Below, one piece after another: positions 44,755-53,185 of a stretch of DNA of 64,000 nt. The notes beneath the pieces were generated by a model that was given only the letters and a program-made list of their open reading frames with translations, was not told the DNA's origin and made no database searches. The stretch's first letter is position 1; each line of letters begins with the position of its first letter. The translations under genes were made by a program, and so were the position numbers. The stretch is from Firmicutes bacterium UBA5774 (GTDB taxonomy: Bacteria > Bacillota > Clostridia > Peptostreptococcales > Anaerovoracaceae): NCBI GenBank assembly GCA_002418625.1, contig DIEM01000073.1, positions 231 through 64,230 of the forward strand, written 5' to 3'.

Positions 44755-45895
44755 ACTGATAGCGACCGCAACTTTTGGTTTAGAGGCTGTCGTGAAGAGG
44801 GAAATTGAACAACTTGGATACAGGATACTTAAATCCGAAGATGCCAAGATCAGTTTTCTCGGGGATGAAACCGCCATTGCGAGATCCAACCTCCGGATCA
44901 GGTGCGCTGACCGAATACTCCTTAAAATGGCCGAATTCAATGCTCTTTCTTTTGAGGAGCTGTTTCAGCAGACGAAGGCCGTTCCTTGGGAAGAATGGAT
45001 CCCGGAAGACGGTAGGTTTACAGTAAACGGAAGCTCGGTCAAATCGGCTCTCCACAGTGTTCCGGATTGCCAGTCGATCGTCAAGAAAGCGATCGTCGAA
45101 AGGCTGAAGGAAACATACCGGTGTGACTGGTTCAAGGAAACCGGCGCGGAATATACGGTCAAGGTTTCCATTTTAAAGGACAGGGTGACGCTGACCATCG
45201 ATACGAGTGGAGCCGGCCTGCATAAACGGGGCTACCGGATACACGACGTGACTGCGCCGATCAAGGAAACGCTGGCGGCAGCCATGGTCCTGCTGAGTTT
45301 CTGGAAAGAGGGCAGACTTCTGGTCGATCCGTTTTGCGGGTCGGGAACAATTGTCATTGAAGCTGCATTGATCGGCAGGAACATCGCGCCGGGACTGTCC
45401 CGTAAATTTGCCTCAGAGCAGTGGGCAGGCATACCGCCGACTATTTGGAAAGAAGAAAGAAGAAAAGCATTCGAAGATATCAGGCATGACGCGGATATCA
45501 GGATTAAGGGATCCGATATCAGCGCATCCGCGATCAGGGCTGCGATCGGAAATGCCGAAGAGGCAGGCGTCGAGGACTGCATCGATTTTTCAGTCATGCC
45601 TGTCAGCAGACTTGCTGCTGATGAGGAAAACGGTATCGTGATCTGTAATCCGCCTTATGGCGAAAGGATCGGCGAGCGCAGGGAGCTTGACGCCATTTAC
45701 AAGGATTTGTCCGGTTTTTTTGCGGGGAACCCGGGGTGGTCGCTTTATATGCTGACTTCGGACAAGGAATTTGAAAAGGCGTTCACGGCAAGAAAAGCCG
45801 ACCGACGCCGAAAGCTTTACAATGGAAGGATCGAGACGACATATTATCAATTCTATGGCAGCCGGCCAAAAGAAAAAGGATCGGATGGCGAATAA
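44741..45895 (+). CDS. THUMP-domain class I RNA methyltransferase (TTG start)
   Basis: 384 residues. N-terminal ferredoxin-like plus THUMP RNA-binding region (to about 165) and a Rossmann methyltransferase with SAM motif LVDPFCGSGTIVIEAA and catalytic NPPYGERIG. This is the RlmL/YpsC family that makes N2-methylguanosine in 23S rRNA (G2445 in E. coli). The start TTG at 44741 follows GGGGGTGAG by 6 bases and yields the family beginning KLELIATATFGLEAVVKREI; the open frame upstream overlaps the HAD gene. Confidence 0.9.
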   Translation: MSKLELIATATFGLEAVVKREIEQLGYRILKSEDAKISFLGDETAIARSNLRIRCADRILLKMAEFNALSFEELFQQTKAVPWEEWIPEDGRFTVNGSSVKSALHSVPDCQSIVKKAIVERLKETYRCDWFKETGAEYTVKVSILKDRVTLTIDTSGAGLHKRGYRIHDVTAPIKETLAAAMVLLSFWKEGRLLVDPFCGSGTIVIEAALIGRNIAPGLSRKFASEQWAGIPPTIWKEERRKAFEDIRHDADIRIKGSDISASAIRAAIGNAEEAGVEDCIDFSVMPVSRLAADEENGIVICNPPYGERIGERRELDAIYKDLSGFFAGNPGWSLYMLTSDKEFEKAFTARKADRRRKLYNGRIETTYYQFYGSRPKEKGSDGE

Positions 45896-45907
45896 ATACG
45901 ACCCCCG

Positions 45908-45957
45908 TTGACACGTGGTATTCAATACCATATAATAACTACATGGAGAGTTATTAT
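45908..45957 (+). promoter_or_regulatory. Consensus promoter with two palindromic operators
   Basis: Perfect TTGACA (45908-45913) and perfect TATAAT (45931-45936) are 17 bases apart. The spacer holds the palindrome TGGTATT-C-AATACCA (45916-45930), abutting the -10. A second inverted repeat, ATAATAACT and AGTTATTAT (45932-45957), runs from the -10 across the start point. The arrangement is that of a tightly repressed or MerR-like controlled promoter. Confidence 0.8.
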
Positions 45958-45992
45958 AAAAGTATTGAGAACGATTGGAGGTAGCGGGTCGA

Positions 45993-46700
45993 ATGAGATA
46001 TGAAGAATATGTAAAGAAAACAATCGATGAGTACATCGCGGGTCCGCAGGCAAGTGTCGAGGATTTTCCGGATTTTGAGCTGTATGTGGATCAGGCTGTC
46101 ACCTTTATGGATCAGAAGTTGTCGGCTTATAAAAAAGATGAAAAGGATATTCTGCTGACCAAGACGATGGTCAACAACTACACCAAGCATAGGATGATTC
46201 CCGGGCCGGTCAATAAAAAGTATACCAAAAGCCACTTGATCCTGCTGACGATGATCTATCATCTTAAGAAAAGTTTCCAGATGGACGACATCGAAAAGCT
46301 GATGAAGCCGCTTATTGACAACTATACTTCTGATTTTGACGAGAAAATCGATTTCACCAGCATCTACAAAGGAATAGCTGATGTGACGGAGCCTGACAGG
46401 GAAACGCTTCTGTCCAGAGTCAGGAGTGATGTGGAGCGTATTAAGCTCAACCTGAATCGGGCCGAGATCGCGGACGACGATATGCTGGAGGTATTCATGC
46501 TGATCATGACCCTGGCAATAAAGTCCAACACGCAAAGAATGCTTGCGGAGAAGCTGCTGAATGAATATTTCGTCAAGCCCTCAGCGCAGCGCGGCAAGAA
46601 AATCAAGAGGCCGAAAATAAAATTCGACAGTCAGGGAGAAGTGGAGACTCGCAGGAAGAGCGCCGGAAAGCACTCTAAAACAGAAACTTTGGAGAAATAG
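45993..46700 (+). CDS. DUF1836 protein, probable MerR-like DNA-binding regulator
   Basis: 235 residues. The DUF1836 core at about 45-130 reads like a MerR winged helix: TMVNNYTKHRMIPGPVNKKY, then THSHLILLTMI-like KSHLILLTMIYHLKKSF and an EIKKLM-type helix (MDDIEKLMKPL). The remainder is helical with a basic tail (RGKKIKRPKIKF). Function is not established for the family. GGAGG lies 9 bases before the ATG at 45993. Its own promoter carries palindromes in spacer and start region, so autoregulation is likely. A terminator follows. Confidence 0.75.
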   Translation: MRYEEYVKKTIDEYIAGPQASVEDFPDFELYVDQAVTFMDQKLSAYKKDEKDILLTKTMVNNYTKHRMIPGPVNKKYTKSHLILLTMIYHLKKSFQMDDIEKLMKPLIDNYTSDFDEKIDFTSIYKGIADVTEPDRETLLSRVRSDVERIKLNLNRAEIADDDMLEVFMLIMTLAIKSNTQRMLAEKLLNEYFVKPSAQRGKKIKRPKIKFDSQGEVETRRKSAGKHSKTETLEK

Positions 46701-46735
46701 CGCCGTGCGGGCTTCGCGCGGCGAAAAGAGGGATG

Positions 46736-46771
46736 AAAAGGCAACTGCTGTCCGGCAGGGGCCTTTTTTAT
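46736..46771 (+). terminator. Terminator of the DUF1836 gene
   Basis: AAAAGGC and GCCTTTT enclose an inner CTGC/GCAG stem, followed by a T-run. Confidence 0.85.
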
Positions 46772-46778
46772 AAAGCAA

Positions 46779-46807
46779 TTGAATAAATATAAAACATATT
46801 GTATAAT
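46779..46807 (+). promoter_or_regulatory. Promoter of the MocR-type gene
   Basis: TTGAAT (46779-46784) and perfect TATAAT (46802-46807) are 17 bases apart. The leader is about 165 bases and contains a small open frame with a good binding site (start 46870). Confidence 0.75.
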
Positions 46808-46978
46808 TAAACATTATTGCCGGCGCATTCTTCCTGCCGGGGGAAACCTCGAAAAAAAGGGGGTGTTAAATGAAAGCCTTTGGGATAAAATGTATATGCG
46901 AGTATCAATTTGCAGGTTCATATTATAAGAATGCAGAAAAAAGAACGGATTTATCCTTAAGGAAAGGCGGCCGCAATA

Positions 46979-48439
46979 ATGGACATCAGAATCGTTCACA
47001 ACAGCCAGACGCCGATATATATGCAGATCAGAAACCAGATCAAAGCCATGATCATGGCAGGCGAACTGATGGACGGTTTTATGCTGCCTTCGGAAAGAGC
47101 CATGGCAAAAGAGGCGGGCGTACATAGAAACACGATCATAAAGGCTTACAATGAACTCAAGGCGGACGGATCGATCGAAGCCCAGCAAGGCCTCGGCTAC
47201 AGGATCACCTGCAAGGGCGGCGACGGGGACCCGAACGGCCCGTGCGGCGGGATCCCCTGGCTGCATCTGCTCAAGGATGAATTCGTCGACATGGAAGCAT
47301 CCTTCGAAAATTACATTGCCCGGACCTATTCCGAAAAGGTCATCTCGTTTGCCGGCGGGATCGTCCCAAAGGAAGCCTATAACAAGGATGATATCAAGGA
47401 TATCCTGAGTGAGATGATCGCTTCAGGTAAGGAGGAGATCTGGAGCTATGCCCCATATCAGGGCATCTATACGCTGAGACATAACCTTTCCGTTTTCCTT
47501 AGGGAAAAGGGAATCAATGCCCAGCCCGGAGAGATCCAGATCCTTTCGGAAACCAATCAGATTTTGGATTATCTTGTTGAAATGTTCATCAAGCCCGGCG
47601 ATGCGGTGATCATCGAAGAGCCTGTCTCACCGGACGTCATCAGGGAAATGCATCTGGCCGGGGCGAAGCTCATCACGGCGCCGCTCGATGGTCAGGGCAT
47701 GGTGATCGAAGGACTGGAGGCCCTGATCCTGCGTCATAAGCCCAAGCTCATCTATGTGAATTCCAGTTATCATGATCCCACGGGCATCATCATGAGCCGC
47801 GAAAGAAGGCAAGAGCTGCTGAGCCTGGCTTACAGGCACAGGATACCGATCATTGAGGATGACTGCGCTTCCGGCATCAGGTATGAAGGGAAACTGATCC
47901 CGTCACTGAAATCAATGGACAAGCGGGGCTATGTGATCTACATCTATTCGTTCGCCCTGACATTCGCGCCCGGCGTAAGACTGGCCTTCGCAGTAGCGCC
48001 GAAGCCGATCGTCAAGCGTCTGAGCTATCTTGTGTCCATGCATTTGATGAGCATCGACAGCTTGTCCCAAAAGCTCATGAGTATCTATCTTGAAAAGGGA
48101 ATGTACAGGAAGAACCTTGAAGAAATCTGCAAGCAATATAAAAGGAAACGCGATATCATGTGCGATAAGCTGGATGAAGCAAGGCCGCTGGGCCTGGATT
48201 ATCAAAAACCGTCCGGAGGCGTATATATTTGGTGCCGCCTTCCGGAAAGAATGAATGTCAAAACATTGCTTCAAAAATCGGCAAAAAAGGGTGTCGCCTT
48301 CATTCCGGGCAATGTGTTTTTCCCTTACGGCACAAATGGAGACAATTATATCAGGCTTAATTATTCGTATCCTCGTGAGGATCAGATCAGGGCGGGAATG
48401 GACCTGCTCCTCCAGGCTATGAAGGAAAGCATGCGATGA
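46979..48439 (+). CDS. MocR-family regulator (GntR HTH fused to PLP aminotransferase-like domain)
   Basis: 486 residues. Residues 1-75 are a GntR winged helix (SQTPIYMQIRNQIKAMIMAG, then LPSERAMAKEAGVHRNTIIK). After a linker of about 40 residues comes a fold type I aminotransferase domain with YVNSSYHDPTG. The position of the PLP lysine of MocR proteins corresponds here to IYIYSFALTFAPGVRLAF, where Ser-Phe-Ala replaces the usual Ser-X-Ser-K, so the PLP lysine seems to be missing; the ligand may differ. It precedes the arginine operon in the same orientation, separated by a terminator and about 200 bases. Confidence 0.85.
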   Translation: MDIRIVHNSQTPIYMQIRNQIKAMIMAGELMDGFMLPSERAMAKEAGVHRNTIIKAYNELKADGSIEAQQGLGYRITCKGGDGDPNGPCGGIPWLHLLKDEFVDMEASFENYIARTYSEKVISFAGGIVPKEAYNKDDIKDILSEMIASGKEEIWSYAPYQGIYTLRHNLSVFLREKGINAQPGEIQILSETNQILDYLVEMFIKPGDAVIIEEPVSPDVIREMHLAGAKLITAPLDGQGMVIEGLEALILRHKPKLIYVNSSYHDPTGIIMSRERRQELLSLAYRHRIPIIEDDCASGIRYEGKLIPSLKSMDKRGYVIYIYSFALTFAPGVRLAFAVAPKPIVKRLSYLVSMHLMSIDSLSQKLMSIYLEKGMYRKNLEEICKQYKRKRDIMCDKLDEARPLGLDYQKPSGGVYIWCRLPERMNVKTLLQKSAKKGVAFIPGNVFFPYGTNGDNYIRLNYSYPREDQIRAGMDLLLQAMKESMR

Positions 48440-48467
48440 AACGCCGCAGGGTCCTGGGATATGAGCG

Positions 48468-48496
48468 AAAGGCTGCCGCGCAGCCTTTGTTTATTT
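48468..48496 (+). terminator. Terminator of the MocR-type gene
   Basis: AAAGGCTGC and GCAGCCTTT form a perfect 9-bp stem around CGC, followed by GTTTATTT. Confidence 0.9.
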
Positions 48497-48568
48497 CCGG
48501 GCGGATGCAACTGGCACACGAAAATAGGAATACACTGGTACTTTTATTAATTTTGGGTTGCTGTATGA

Positions 48569-48590
48569 TTTTATTGAAAACACAATAAAA
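48569..48590. promoter_or_regulatory. Inverted repeat upstream of the arginine operon
   Basis: TTTTATTG and CAATAAAA flank AAAACA. It lies about 45 bases before argF, where promoter elements such as TTGAAA (48574-48579) also lie. It could be an operator for an ArgR-type or MocR-type regulator; it does not match the ArgR box closely. Confidence 0.4.
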
Positions 48591-48636
48591 CATAAAATAT
48601 GCCTATAGATGATGAATTGGAAAAGGAGAGATGGAA

Positions 48637-49626
48637 ATGGGAGTGAATTTAAAAGGAAGAAGTTTTTTGACGTTAATGGATTTTACACCGCAGGAGATCA
48701 GATACATGCTGGATCTTGCCCACGATTTAAAGGCTAAAAAACGCAGCGGCATCGCAGGAGATAAATTGAAGGGCAGGAATATCGTTCTGCTTTTCGAAAA
48801 GACGTCGACGAGGACGCGCTGCGCATTCGAGGTGGCGGCGCTGGATGAGGGTGCCCATGTGACTTTCCTGGATTCTGCCAGTTCGCAGGTTGGCAAGAAG
48901 GAATCCATAGAGGATTCGGCAAAAGTGCTCGGCAGATTCTTTGACGGCATCGAGTACCGGGGTTATGAACAGTCTGTAGTCGAAGCTCTTGCCAAATATT
49001 CCGGTGTTCCCGTCTGGAACGGACTTACTGATGTAGACCATCCGACGCAGATCCTCGCCGACATGATGACTATGGAAGAGCATTTATCCAAGCCGCTGAA
49101 CAAATGCAAAGTCGTATTTTGCGGAGATATCAGAAACAATATGGCTTATGCCTGGATGTTCGGATGCGCGAAAATGGGCGTTCATTTTGTGGCTTACGGC
49201 CCGGACGTACTGATCCCGGATCCGGATGTCGTCGCAAGGTCCAGAGCGCTTGCAAAGGAAACCGGGTCGGTCATCGAGATTTCGAGCAGCGCGGAATGCC
49301 TTAAAGGCGCAGACGTGATCTACACGGATGTCTGGGCGTCGATGGGCGAAGAGGCGCAGACGCCTGACAAGGTTAAAATGCTGGCGCCGTATAAAGTGAC
49401 GATGGATCTGATCGAAAAGACTGAAAACCCCGACGTTCTTTTTATGCACTGCTTGCCGGCATTTCATGATTTTGAGACTAAGACGGCTAAAGAGTGGAAG
49501 GAAAAAGGCATAGACATCAGGGAAGTGACGGACGAAGTGTTCCGCAGCAGATATTCAGTGGTATTTGACGAAGCAGAAAACAGGATGCATACCATTAAAG
49601 CAGTTATTGTTGCCACAATCGGCTGA
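48637..49626 (+). CDS. argF: Ornithine carbamoyltransferase
   Basis: 329 residues. Converts ornithine plus carbamoyl phosphate to citrulline, or the reverse in arginine breakdown. Carbamoyl-phosphate motif EKTSTRTRCAFE, DHPTQ and the ornithine-binding HCLPAFHD are intact. The gene heads an arginine deiminase cluster, so the catabolic (arcB-type) direction is likely. AAGGAG is 8 bases from the ATG at 48637 and too close to the one at 48631. Confidence 0.95.
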   Translation: MGVNLKGRSFLTLMDFTPQEIRYMLDLAHDLKAKKRSGIAGDKLKGRNIVLLFEKTSTRTRCAFEVAALDEGAHVTFLDSASSQVGKKESIEDSAKVLGRFFDGIEYRGYEQSVVEALAKYSGVPVWNGLTDVDHPTQILADMMTMEEHLSKPLNKCKVVFCGDIRNNMAYAWMFGCAKMGVHFVAYGPDVLIPDPDVVARSRALAKETGSVIEISSSAECLKGADVIYTDVWASMGEEAQTPDKVKMLAPYKVTMDLIEKTENPDVLFMHCLPAFHDFETKTAKEWKEKGIDIREVTDEVFRSRYSVVFDEAENRMHTIKAVIVATIG

Positions 49627-49664
49627 TCCTGCAATTTTGGAGGATCGGAAAGGAAACGTGTGAT

Positions 49665-50882
49665 ATGAAACAGGGCGTCAATGTTTATTCTGAAATCGGC
49701 AAGCTGAACAAGGTGTTTCTCCACAGGCTGGGCAAGGAGCTGGAAGGTCTTGTGCCGGATAATTTCGAACGGCTTCTTTTTGATGATATACCGTATCTAG
49801 ACGCGGCGCAATATGAGCATGACTGCTTTGCTGACGTTTTGAGGGAAAACGGCGTGGAAGTCCTGTATTTTTCGGATCAGGCCGCCATTGCCCTTCAAGA
49901 GAAGGATGTCAGGCATAAATTCATCAAGGAGTTCGTAATCGAAAGCGAAATTACGTCCCCGCATATCCAGGAGGCCATTTACGAGTATTTGAAAGAATTG
50001 CCGACTACCGTGCTGATCGAGAAGATGATATCGGGAATCAAGAAAAGCGATATTCCGGTAAAAGCCCTGACTTCTCTTTCGGATATCGTGGCAGAGCGCT
50101 ATCCGTATTACACAGATCCGCTGCCGAATCTGTATTTCACAAGAGACCCGGGCGCTTGCATCGGAAACGGCATGAACATCCATTGCATGAGCACGAAGGC
50201 GCGCCGCAGGGAATCCCTGTTTCTGAAATATATGCATCAATACAACAGCGCGATGATCCCGCCGCACACACCGCTCTGGTATGATTATCCCGGACCTTAT
50301 CCGATCGAAGGAGGAGATATCCTGGTACTTTCTCCGGAAATCGTCGCTGTCGGCTATAGCCAGCGAACGTCGGCGGAAGCCATTGAAATGATGTCGGAGA
50401 ATCTGCTGAAGCATTCCGATAGCTTCAAGAAAGTTCTGATTTTTGAAATACCTCAATGCAGGGCTTTCATGCACCTTGACACCGTGTTCACGATGGTCGA
50501 TTATGACAAATTTACGATCCATCCGGAAATCGAAGCGCCGCTCCATATATATGAAATCATGCTGAACGGTGAAGGAAAGCCGGTTTTCAGAAGCAGTACA
50601 GATGTGCTGACGAACATATTGAAAAGAGAACTGGCTCTGCCGGCTGTCCAGTTGATCCGATGCGGGGGAGCCGATAAAATCGCGGCACAGCGGGAGCAAT
50701 GGAGCGACGGTTCAAATACCCTGGCTATTGCGCCGGGCGTCGTCATCACTTATGACAGAAATTACGTAACGAATGACCTGCTTGACAAGAGCGGCGTCAA
50801 AGTGCTGACTATTCCCAGCTCAGAGCTTAGCAGGGGCAGAGGCGGACCACGATGCATGAGCATGCCGGTCAACAGGGATTGA
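49665..50882 (+). CDS. arcA: Arginine deiminase
   Basis: 405 residues. Hydrolyses arginine to citrulline and ammonia. The nucleophile is Cys397 in RGRGGPRCMSMP. NLYFTRDPG, EGGDILVLSP and the FMHLDTVFTMVD segment supply substrate-binding Asp, Glu and His. The second enzyme position in the operon (after argF) differs from the common arcABC order. Confidence 0.96.
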   Translation: MKQGVNVYSEIGKLNKVFLHRLGKELEGLVPDNFERLLFDDIPYLDAAQYEHDCFADVLRENGVEVLYFSDQAAIALQEKDVRHKFIKEFVIESEITSPHIQEAIYEYLKELPTTVLIEKMISGIKKSDIPVKALTSLSDIVAERYPYYTDPLPNLYFTRDPGACIGNGMNIHCMSTKARRRESLFLKYMHQYNSAMIPPHTPLWYDYPGPYPIEGGDILVLSPEIVAVGYSQRTSAEAIEMMSENLLKHSDSFKKVLIFEIPQCRAFMHLDTVFTMVDYDKFTIHPEIEAPLHIYEIMLNGEGKPVFRSSTDVLTNILKRELALPAVQLIRCGGADKIAAQREQWSDGSNTLAIAPGVVITYDRNYVTNDLLDKSGVKVLTIPSSELSRGRGGPRCMSMPVNRD

Positions 50883-50903
50883 ATTATATTGGAGGAAAAA
50901 ATT

Positions 50904-51887
50904 ATGACGCAATGGGTCAACAGAAGCATCAAGGAAAACGGAAAACCGCACCGGCTGATCGTAGCGCTTGGAGGAAACGCGCTCCAGGAATCCGGACGTG
51001 AAATGACTGCCCGGAATCAGCGCGAGGTCGTTGCGAAGACCTGTGAATATTTGGCGGACCTTTCGTTCATGGGGTATGAGATGGCTATCGTTCACGGAAA
51101 CGGACCCCAGATCGGCAGGATCCTGCTTGCCACGGAAGAAGCGAGAAACGTGACGCCGGCCATGCCTTTCGACGTTTGCGGCGCCATGAGCCAGGGTTAT
51201 ATAGGATACCATATCCAGCAGTGTCTTGAATATGCGGTGCATGAACGGGGACGGGACATACCGGTCGCCTGCGTCATCACACAGGTCGTGGTATCGAAGG
51301 GGGATCCGGCGTTTTTAAATCCGACCAAGCCGATCGGACCATTTTATAATGAAGAGGATGCGAAAAGAATTTCCGACGAGCATGGGTATGTCATGAAAGA
51401 AGACGCCGGCAGAGGCTTTCGCCGCGTCGTCGCCTCTCCGATCCCGCAAAGGATCGTCGAGATCCACGCGGTCAAGCGCATGTGGGACACGACGATCGTC
51501 ATAGCGGCAGGAGGCGGAGGCATACCGGTCGTCGAGGGCGAAGACGGCAAGCTGCAGGGTGTGGCTGCCGTCATCGACAAGGATTTTGCCGCGGAGCTCC
51601 TGGCGGAGAGCCTGGAGGCCGACACTCTGGTCATTTTGACGGAGGTGGAGAAAATCGCTGTCAATTTCAATAAGCCCGACCAGAAGGATATAGACCATAT
51701 GACGGCGGAAGAAGCCGAAAGATACATCGGGGAAGGGCATTTCGCTCCGGGCAGCATGCTGCCGAAAGTAATGGCTGCAGTCAAATTCGTTAAATCGAAT
51801 CCGGGCAAGCGGGCGATCATCACCTCGTTATACAAGGCAGCCGACGCATTGGAAGGGAAAACAGGAACTGTGATCAGCTTGAATTGA
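50904..51887 (+). CDS. arcC: Carbamate kinase
   Basis: 327 residues. Makes ATP from carbamoyl phosphate and ADP, the energy-yielding step of the pathway. VALGGNALQ at the N-terminus, VHGNGPQIG, AGGGGIPVV and GSMLPKVMAAVKF are typical. The frame opens at 50889, but that TTG is inside the GGAGGAAAA binding site, so the ATG at 50904 is the start. Confidence 0.95.
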   Translation: MTQWVNRSIKENGKPHRLIVALGGNALQESGREMTARNQREVVAKTCEYLADLSFMGYEMAIVHGNGPQIGRILLATEEARNVTPAMPFDVCGAMSQGYIGYHIQQCLEYAVHERGRDIPVACVITQVVVSKGDPAFLNPTKPIGPFYNEEDAKRISDEHGYVMKEDAGRGFRRVVASPIPQRIVEIHAVKRMWDTTIVIAAGGGGIPVVEGEDGKLQGVAAVIDKDFAAELLAESLEADTLVILTEVEKIAVNFNKPDQKDIDHMTAEEAERYIGEGHFAPGSMLPKVMAAVKFVKSNPGKRAIITSLYKAADALEGKTGTVISLN

Positions 51888-51946
51888 GGCCGGAGGATGA
51901 AGAGCGGCTGCAGCGAAAATCAGCTTCACGCAGGAAAGGAAGAGCT

Positions 51947-53008
51947 ATGAAATATCCCGCGCTTATAATCGACAAGCACAAATTGGAGGAGAATACAAGG
52001 ACGATCATCAGAAATTGCGGTGCATACGGCATCGAAGTGGCTGCGGTTACGAAATGCTACTGCGCAATACCGGAATTGGCCGAAGCCCAGATCAGGGGCG
52101 GAGCTAAAATGCTGGCAGACTCGAGAGTTGAGAACCTGAAAAAATTAAAAGATATTCCTGTGGAAAAAATGCTGATCAGGATCCCCATGATATCCCAGGC
52201 GGCGGAGGTGGTCGAGTATGCGGACATCAGCCTGAACTCGGAGATCGATGTGGTTCGGGCGCTTTCGCGGGAAGCGGTCAGGCGGGGGAAAAAGCATAAG
52301 GTCATGATGATGATCGATGTCGGAGACCTCCGGGAGGGCTGCCTGTATGAGGATGCGCCTGCGCTTGCGGATCAGATCATTGCTCTGGACGGGATCATGC
52401 TAGCGGGCATTGGGGCCAATTACTCCTGCTTCGGCGGGGTTCTGGCCGACAGGGACAATCTGGGCCGGCTGCTTGATGTCAAGGATAAAGTGGAGAAGAA
52501 GCACGGCATCAAAATCGATTATATTTCCGGTGGCAATTCCTGCAGCTATCATGTAATGGAAGCAGGCGACACGCCTGAAGGCGTCAATCATTTCAGGATT
52601 GGTGAATTGATACTGCTCGGGATGGACGTCCAGGTAAACCGGTCGTATGAAGGCGCTCATCGCGACGTGTTCACGCTTGCCGCCGAAATTGTGGAGCTCA
52701 AGGAAAAACCGTCCAAGCCATTCGGCAGGATCGGCGTTGATGCCTTCGGAAATGTGCCTGAATTTCCGGACCGAGGCATCAGGAAGCGCGCGATCCTTGC
52801 TTTGGGAAGGCAGGATTGCAAGATCGATGATATATTTCCAAGGCTGGCAGGTGCAGAGGTTATAGGTGCCAGCAGTGATCACACGATCGTGGATCTGACA
52901 GATTGCGCTTTAGAATGCAGGGTTGGAGACATATTGGAATTTGATGTGGCATATGGAGCGCTCCTGGCGCTATGCACTTCGGAATATGTATCAAAGAATA
53001 TCATTTGA
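51947..53008 (+). CDS. orr: Ornithine/alanine racemase-family PLP enzyme (probable ornithine racemase)
   Basis: 353 residues. Fold type III racemase with the PLP lysine Lys36 in AAVTKCYCA and a C-terminal beta domain. It belongs to the group called alanine/ornithine racemase in Clostridia; position after arcC strongly suggests L-ornithine to D-ornithine, feeding the D-ornithine aminomutase route, whose genes are not in this window. The frame is open upstream to 51884, but AGGAAGAG before 51947 and the family start YPALIIDKHKLEEN decide the ATG. Confidence 0.85.
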   Translation: MKYPALIIDKHKLEENTRTIIRNCGAYGIEVAAVTKCYCAIPELAEAQIRGGAKMLADSRVENLKKLKDIPVEKMLIRIPMISQAAEVVEYADISLNSEIDVVRALSREAVRRGKKHKVMMMIDVGDLREGCLYEDAPALADQIIALDGIMLAGIGANYSCFGGVLADRDNLGRLLDVKDKVEKKHGIKIDYISGGNSCSYHVMEAGDTPEGVNHFRIGELILLGMDVQVNRSYEGAHRDVFTLAAEIVELKEKPSKPFGRIGVDAFGNVPEFPDRGIRKRAILALGRQDCKIDDIFPRLAGAEVIGASSDHTIVDLTDCALECRVGDILEFDVAYGALLALCTSEYVSKNII

Positions 53009-53110
53009 TATCGCAGCCGATGGTCCGGACATTGTTCGGGCATGTAAATCCGGTTCTTGAAAGATGGCAGATCCATGGTCTGCTGTCTTGTGTTTCCGGG
53101 CACATTTGCT

Positions 53111-53138
53111 TTGTATAACACCGGATTTATGCTATAAT
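53111..53138 (+). promoter_or_regulatory. Promoter of the dikinase-like gene
   Basis: TTGTAT (53111-53116) and perfect TATAAT (53133-53138) are 16 bases apart. Just upstream, GGCAGA and TCTGCT (53064-53082) form a weak terminator-like hairpin for the arginine operon. Confidence 0.7.
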
Positions 53139-53185
53139 ATACATAACAGCATTGAACTGCGCAGTATAATGTATCGGGTGATGAA

